This document shows, piece by piece, positions 57,732-64,000 of a stretch of 64,000 nucleotides of DNA. Under the pieces are notes generated by a model. The model did no database searches. It was not told the DNA's origin and saw only the letters and a list, made by a program, of their open reading frames with translations. Each line of letters begins with the position of its first letter. Positions within the stretch are counted from its first letter, which is position 1. Origin of the DNA: Panorpa germanica. Taxonomy: Eukaryota; Arthropoda; Insecta; Mecoptera; Panorpidae. Made by a program: the position numbers and the translations under genes. The stretch is from contig OY783217.1 in assembly GCA_963678705.1 (NCBI GenBank), forward strand, positions 2,108,001-2,172,000, given 5' to 3'.

Positions 57732-60700
57732 TATTACGGAAATTGTTACTTTGCAATGCAATATTGCTTGCAGTTTCAAGAGTATCGCTATATTTGTAAT
57801 TCTCTTCGTTTTGTTGGATGTATTTCTAGAGGAATATAATGTTAATAAATTGTAAAGCATTTTAAGAGCATGAAGACATTACGGGAATCAATATTTATTG
57901 CAAAATTTAATAGTTCCTATATTGGCAGTCTTCTGCTAAACATAAAATATGAATTTAAGGTAACAATAACAAACAAATATTTTCTCTACTTTAAAGAAAT
58001 TCATTTTCTATCTGGGTAACATTTCAAATAAAGGACGATTTATGACTTCATTAATCTAAAAAGATCATTTTATGATTCTAATTTAAATAAATATTTTAAT
58101 AGGAATAAATATATATTTATTTCGCGATAGATTTTAGTTTAAATTATATTTCAAAACAATTACACATCTGATACATTTGACACAATCCGCCTCCACTAAC
58201 TCTATGTACAACGAGTATCTAAAAAAGCGCCCCCACCTATTCTTGGTATCATCTAATTTACGATTCAGCCTCGATTGTAATCGTTATGTTAAGTGAATGT
58301 TCAATTACGGAATCCAGATCACGTCTGTACGTCCCGTACGACGCTGCATAGTCTGGTGCATGAAGGGAGGGGGGACTTTAGGCTACAATACAACGCCAAA
58401 TGTTGCGATTCGTGAAATGTATTTTTTAAATGTACAATGAGTGTACCATTCCCCAAGTAGATTTATGTTTGCTTTAAACTCTGCATTCATTATTTGGTTT
58501 CTATGTATAGCCGTCTGCGTTCTTCCATTTATAGAAAGTCAATTAGTTTCGACTAATTAGTAGAATTTAAAATTGTTTATTTATAGTATTATGGTTTCAT
58601 ACTATAATACTATCAAAGAATTCTCGTATTGAAAATATTGTTCGCTATACAATACCTGTAGCTGAGGGTCCTACGTAATGTGTTTATGCCCCTTACAATT
58701 CTACCAGCTTTCTGTAATCAAAGCCACAAAAATTCGGACTTATCTATTGATAACCACATTCCCCAATTCATCATATCATTAAGCCGAAATTCGATAACGG
58801 CTCAAGCCTTAATCTCAGGAATTAGCCCGATGCAATTAAGTCACTATCCACCATTACTTTGTGTGCTTTCATTTCTTTTGTTTTATTTAATCTGCCGCTT
58901 TCTCTATGAGTCACGCCATCGCGTGTTGACAACTCCAGCAATTTACCCGCTTCCTGTGGATTTTTTTCGTACATTGTCACGCAGTCAGGATAAAATTCAC
59001 TTCTAATGTTAACAATTATTTCTTGATTTTCTCATCAATTTATCTTTTCAAATATTTTATTATATTAAATGAAAGTTAAGGTTTTTATTGAAATAAAAAT
59101 AATAAAGAAAGTATTGAAAATTTATTAGAAACATCACAAACTTTTTAACTCTTTAGAAATTCTAGTGAAGTTCCTTATTGATCAATAAAGAAAAGTCTGT
59201 AGAGTTGGGAATAGGATACGGAAAATAGGGAAAATAAATGTTATTGAAAAGTTTTATTGCAAATTGTACGAGTAGAAATATTGTATGATCGAACAAAATA
59301 TTTATTTAGATTTTTTATATATTTTGAATATACATATATGTACTTACATATCAGTGCGGGGAATCAATTTATGCGCAACGTTCTTCGGGAGAATAGTAAA
59401 GTTACTCGTGTTTGGGAAGTTTCTGCAGATAACAGGTGTAGACGCATTGAAGCTTGCAGTGAGATGTTAGGAAAAGCGCACACTACAGACTCAACTGTCT
59501 TCAACACAAAATTAATAGTAAAATATAATATTCTACTCTACAACAAAGATAAATTTATCTTAAAACAGTCGTGATTTCGGTGTACGGTTGTCTTTAATTT
59601 ATTTGAAGAACCCAGATAAAAATTGAACGTCTTAATTAGCTTGTAGCACACTAACAAGTTGAACATTGCACTCTGTGTTACAATTTCTATGTAAGAGATA
59701 GAAAGCAAAACTTGAAATTAGTTTACAAAAAGTTTGTGAGTTACATTTTAAAATAATTTTATACCAAGGAATGGTTACATATATTCTACATATAAAGGAT
59801 TCCATGGTAAAAAGGATAACTATTGACATCTACAGAAATATATTTAATTATTTATATGTTATAGAATGTATTAAAGTTAATATGATTAAACCTAGATCCA
59901 ATTTAAATTCGGTAATACTTTTTAAAAGTGTCTATAATTGAAATGTCAATGCTAAAGTAATATAAATGTAATAATAATAATAAAAAAAACACTTAGTAAT
60001 CTAAATAAAAAAATATAACACTTTTTTGTACCAATAATTAAGCTGCCAACTAAAGTTCAAACCAATTACTTTTAACAATATCAATAAACGTTAATTGGGT
60101 ATATGATGGTGGTGTTTCATTAAAGCAATTGTTTTAAATTACACAAAAAAAGGATCTCAGCTTAAGGGAGAAAGTCGTATTAAAAAAATAACATGGCTAA
60201 ATTGAATCCAATATAGCAAGAAAAATAAACCAATCAACCCAAACCAATTGATATTGGTGTTAATGCCAAGATCTGTGCCAACTAAGTAACACGGGAAACA
60301 GGGAGGATTCCGATGGGTAAGCTAGATTGAAATTAAATTCCGGGAAGAAGAAACAAGGCTACAGTCTACTGTAAATTATATTGTTTGTAAAATAATGTGG
60401 CGAACAGAGCGCCTGTTAATTGAAATAATACAATCGGTTTGATTAGAAGTTTTTTGTAAGTATAAACTTTTTTCCAATGTTATGTAGAAGCTTAAAAGGT
60501 GAACTCAGCGTAAACGTTAACAGCGACGACATTGTTCCGTTAATAGATTGTGATGTTTAATCAAGATTGTGTATAACGTCCGGCAAATAGCGTGAAAAGA
60601 TATCAGAGATAAAAGGATGAGTCATCAAAAATGTTAGATAAGAGTTTATTACATTAGATGATGGTTGAAATAACACTTTTGGAGACTATATCAAGTGACA

Positions 60701-61940
60701 GCTATGCGTGACGCTTTACTTTATTTATAATTAAAATATTTATGACAATTTATATATTTTGTAAGCTAGCGAATATGTATTTTCTATAGTTTTTAACAAA
60801 CATGGAGCATTATTTGTAGAGGGTTTTTAGTCTAGTTTCCGGGGAAATTAAGATAAGTCCGTGCGAAAATAATTAAAAAAACACACACTAAGTTGCTTAA
60901 TTAGCTCTAAATAAATAAAAATAATCAATCAACAACAACAGACAATAATAACAATTTTGCTTCAAAAATAATCCATTTGATGTACGCTATAAGTCAAATC
61001 GTAATCGATACAAAAAAGCATATATTCGGTAATGTTTTTTTGACGACACAGTTAATTTATAAGTATTTGCATAATTACTACATGATAAAATAACATTTAA
61101 AGAATACTTTGTAAAATTTTCATAAATAAATATCAAGAAATGAGCCATTGACAGCGAATTTCCGCAGACGTCACAAAAAAAAGTAACATTGCGATGCCAA
61201 TTATAACTCATCACTGGATTAATTGAATTCAAAAAATCAAAATGATTTCATTAGTTGATAAGTTTCTGCAGGTAACTCTGATGAGTTTTTTTTTATATAG
61301 ATTTTTCAATTTTTTACAGCACTTAGAAGTCAAAATACCGATTTTTTATGAAAAAAATCAGAAACTTTGTTATTTTAAAATACGTTAAAATAAAATTAAA
61401 AAAAAAAATCGACAGCGTTACCTTGCATTTATGTAAAGAAAGAGTGTACAACATTTTAACAAACAATTTCTACTCTTGATACATCATAATTTTTTGCAAA
61501 ATAAATTTATTTGGTAAATCCATGAAATTCTTGTCCCGTACAACGAATGACGTCGTTGTTGTACACAAAGTAAATATATAGCACAGACGGTAGACCTACT
61601 CCCAGCTATTTTATTTTTCATGCAACCGACACATGAGTGGGTTTTCAATGAAACGACCACATAAGGGAGGTAAAACATTGTAACATGTTTGAAATATTTA
61701 AAGCAGGGGTTGATTTTTAGTTTGCAGAAAGTACAAGTGGCTTTCAGTAAAACCGCTTTTGAAATTCTATGACACTGTTATAAATAATTTAACAATATAC
61801 ATATATAAATATTTTACATCTATAATCTTGGATATAAAATTATATTGTTGGTAAACATTTACGTAACTTTGAGGTTATAATCTTTTTGAATGGGAGTGTA
61901 CAATTAAGTAAGGGCGTCAAGCGTAAAACCACGAAGATTA
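57732..61940. other. AT-rich noncoding stretch
   Basis: A perfect 10-bp inverted repeat, ATAGTATTAT...ATAATACTAT, lies at 58583-58613. The + frames at 58680-59006 (108 codons) and 59257-59574 (105 codons) have no recognisable domain, no GC rise and no splice context, and are likely fortuitous. GC-richer words at 58310-58390 are not readable. Confidence 0.4.
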
Positions 61941-61951
61941 TGTAATAATTT

Positions 61952-62235
61952 ATGTATGACTATAAATGTGTAGAAGCTTTCAACTACTCTGGTTCAAGCT
62001 GCAACCCCATAGCGCTCTGTACAGACTCATGGTCCCCATTCATACATGATGTGCAAGTGAACGCACAGACGTGGTGTACGAGTACAACCCCCTGGAACAG
62101 AACGGCAAACACATTTACCTAAAGCGATTCCAACACAATATCGTCTTAACACTAAATAATACACTTAAAGTTATAAAGCGTCGTCAGATATGCAGAGGGT
62201 GGAGGGGATTAGTTTGTTGCTGTCAAACTTTTTAG
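61952..62235 (+). other. Coding-like GC island with two overlapping frames
   Basis: Two + strand frames overlap. Frame one, ATG at 61952 to a stop at 62122, reads YSGSSCNPIALCTDSWSPFI then HDVQVNAQTWCTSTTPWNRT. Frame two, open 62050-62235, reads CASERTDVVYEYNPLEQNGK then HIYLKRFQHNI. Between about 62068 and 62145 frame two uses codons ending mostly in C or G (GTG GTG TAC GAG TAC AAC CCC CTG), in sharp contrast to the AT-rich background, which favours it as real coding. AG sites that could act as acceptors exist at 62057 and 62068, but without a strong pyrimidine tract, and no good donor follows. Family unknown. Confidence 0.35.
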
Positions 62236-62476
62236 GTTATTGTTTTAGTATGTATTATTCAAACAGAGATGGCGTTGTTCGAATAAGCATAATCCAAAGA
62301 CACTGTAAGATTTTTAACTACAAAAACTATTAATCATGCTATTCATCAAGCTATTCATATTTGTAATGCATGTTGTTAGTCAGTGTGATACTTCATAATA
62401 TAGACAAAATATTGCAAGTCTGAATTTAGTAAGTTGCTTCACATCGCACACTGTACCAAGTACTCAAACTGCTTTA

Positions 62477-62867
62477 GGTCTTTCGCACACTGCAAGCTAA
62501 TTTAAGCGACGATGAATTCTTTGCATGTGTTGTGTCACAATACATACATACCATGTACCGGTACGCCTAGCCAAACTTGTGTACTGTAGGGTGTATTGGA
62601 GTTATGTTGCAATAACATAATTTATCATGAGAGCAAACTTTTACTTTAATTTTTAACGATACATCACTGTTATGAAAGAGACTATTACATTCCCTTTCAT
62701 ATCTCTTCCAGTCTGAGACGGTTGATTTGATTTACAAGGTTAGAATAGGTTTAGCGTTGTAGCATGTATTCACTTCGCGGTTTAAATTCGCTGACATATG
62801 CTTTCAGTAGGGAGTTACGTAACGCCCGTATTCGGACGGCTTTGTCGCTTGCAGTGTGCGAGGCTCA
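62477..62867. mobile_element. TE-D, TTA-flanked TIR element (391 bp)
   Basis: The left end GGTCTTTCGCACACTGCAAG and the inverted right end TGAGCCTCGCACACTGCAAG share CGCACACTGCAAGC, placed exactly 7 bp from each terminus. TTA lies just outside both ends (62474-62476 and 62868-62870). The layout and duplication match TE-B, whose ends contain CCGCACATGAGGCGACTGG, so this is probably a PIF/Harbinger-like MITE of a related family. No transposase; the antisense frame at 62804-63082 crosses the element boundary. Confidence 0.55.
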
Positions 62868-62870
62868 TTA

Positions 62871-64000
62871 CATTTACAGGGTTCGGATAGGAAAAGCGTA
62901 GTAGCGCGTATACATCCGTTCAAAATTCGCTTAAATATGCTTAAAACAGTCGTTTCTCTAGTGAGCGCCCGCCCTAAGACATAAAGCAAGTAACATACGA
63001 TATAACAAGTATAACATTTCCACAGGATGTTAACAATAAGCGTCAATATTACACATATAAATACAAACACTGACAAATGCAATAAAAGAAATATTTAATA
63101 AAATAAAGCAGTGCAATAAAACACAATATCTGCTAAACGACTACCGACTGCAATTCCATTTGTCCTCCTCTGAACAGTTAGAACACGAGCCTTTATTCAA
63201 CGCATAAACAAAATTCAACAAGGATAATTCTATTTATTTCTAGTCCTTTAATAAAGTGCTTCTTGAGGACTTTGCTATGGTGTGCTTTGTGGTGGCTTTC
63301 CAGACCATTGTCGCCTCGTGAGATGAATTATTGCATTCATTTTCTTAAAGCTGTGTTGGAGGCCTATAACACTTATAGTCGAGTCTATGGCGATGGGGAG
63401 CTCGCGGTGATGCTTGAATCTGAATGATATATTGTGTATAATCTGATTCAAATATTTATCTGAAATCTCTATTTCTTTATCTGAACAGTCAATATAACAG
63501 TACGTTATGAAGAGACTTGCTAGTTACAACAAAACTAATTTATTGTTATTTTTCTATAACTGATAAATGATAATGTAACGATTTAAATTATGTTAGAGAG
63601 AGAGACAGAAAGAGATTATGTCTGCGCCTAAAATGATGTGAGAGTATGCAACTAACACCGTAATATTTATTTGACAAATTGTTTTTAATATCGATTATTA
63701 CCCACCATCATCACCGATTGTGTCTAAAACTTCACAAAGTTTAGTTTCGATACATCGAAACGTAGGCGAAACTTATTTATACATATAGAACATTATAATA
63801 TGTCACATCACTTACATAAATGTTCAGAACGGTATATAAGTTAAGGGTATAAATTCACCTTCTACACCGACAATGTATACAATCAACCCTTCCGTGTCGA
63901 ACTACCCTTTGTCCAATAATAAAGCAATATAGAACGTGTAAGACGATAACCTCATTTCAGTTGTCAAACTACCATCATCCCTTCCGGCCCCTATAAACAC
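62871..64000. other. AT-rich noncoding stretch to the window end
   Basis: No gene or repeat recognised. A GA-rich simple tract (GAGAGAGAGACAGAAAGAG) lies at about 63595-63614. Confidence 0.4.

Noticed and set aside
58680-59574. Two + strand frames of 105-108 codons.
   Set aside because: No recognisable domain, no G+C rise, no splice sites of note; long frames of this size are expected in 64 kb.
1-64000. CRISPR arrays, bacterial operons, rRNA or tRNA genes.
   Set aside because: No regularly spaced direct repeats, no ribosome-binding-site-led gene clusters and no RNA-gene cores. The composition and splice signals are those of an animal nuclear genome.

Overview
The window looks like AT-rich nuclear DNA (about two-thirds A+T by eye) of an arthropod, most likely an insect. 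The case for an animal genome is the near absence of long open reading frames, several well-formed spliceosomal splice signals, and many animal-type transposons: LINEs of at least two clades, a mariner remnant, and TIR elements with 3- or 4-bp target duplications. I cannot name the species. No rRNA, tRNA, CRISPR array or complete host protein-coding gene is visible. Most of the window reads as one or more very long introns, or intergenic DNA, loaded with transposons.

The clearest object is an apparently complete, intact LINE at 48009-53751 on the + strand. It starts with CAGT and has a 202-nt leader. ORF1 encodes a 475-aa gag-like protein with three zinc knuckles. ORF2 encodes 1242 aa: AP endonuclease, reverse transcriptase, RNase H and a C-terminal Cys/His cluster. 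A short 3' UTR carries a small hairpin and a 15-16 A tail. An exact 11-bp target-site duplication (ATATTTATTAA) flanks it. With no frameshift or stop in either ORF, it looks young and possibly active. It belongs to the RNase H-bearing I-type LINEs. It landed about 120 bp downstream of an older, decayed Jockey-clade 3' end (47480-47886).

Other mobile DNA, left to right: a TIR family with TAA/TTA duplications (TE-A; 3.4, 6.7 and 41.1 kb); a TTAA-flanked TIR element (TE-C; 7.5 kb, with a lone terminus at 3.74 kb); a 115-bp near-perfect foldback (10.8 kb); a mariner transposase remnant with D(34)D spacing (11.7-12.1 kb); minus-strand LINE tails at 20.0, 22.4, 24.8 and 42.5 kb, most with a short GC-rich hairpin before an A/T-rich tail; a TIR family with TWA duplications (TE-B; two copies in opposite orientation at 26.3 and 28.5 kb); a 699-bp TIR element containing a deleted Jockey 3' end (43.5-44.2 kb); and another TTA-flanked TIR element (TE-D; 62.5 kb).

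Host signals are sparse and tentative. A GC/CpG-richer block at 1.1-1.49 kb ends in a splice donor and could be a promoter plus first exon. The sequence at 22877/22878 matches a recursive-splicing ratchet point (pyrimidine tract, CAG|GTGAGT), which would fit a giant + strand intron. Short coding-like islands occur at 7.1 (-), 9.5 (-), 14.9, 18.2, 31.6, 32.1, 45.8 (-) and 62.0 kb. The best is the minus-strand open frame at 45.8 kb that runs into GAA|GTAAGT. None could be assigned to a known protein by reading.
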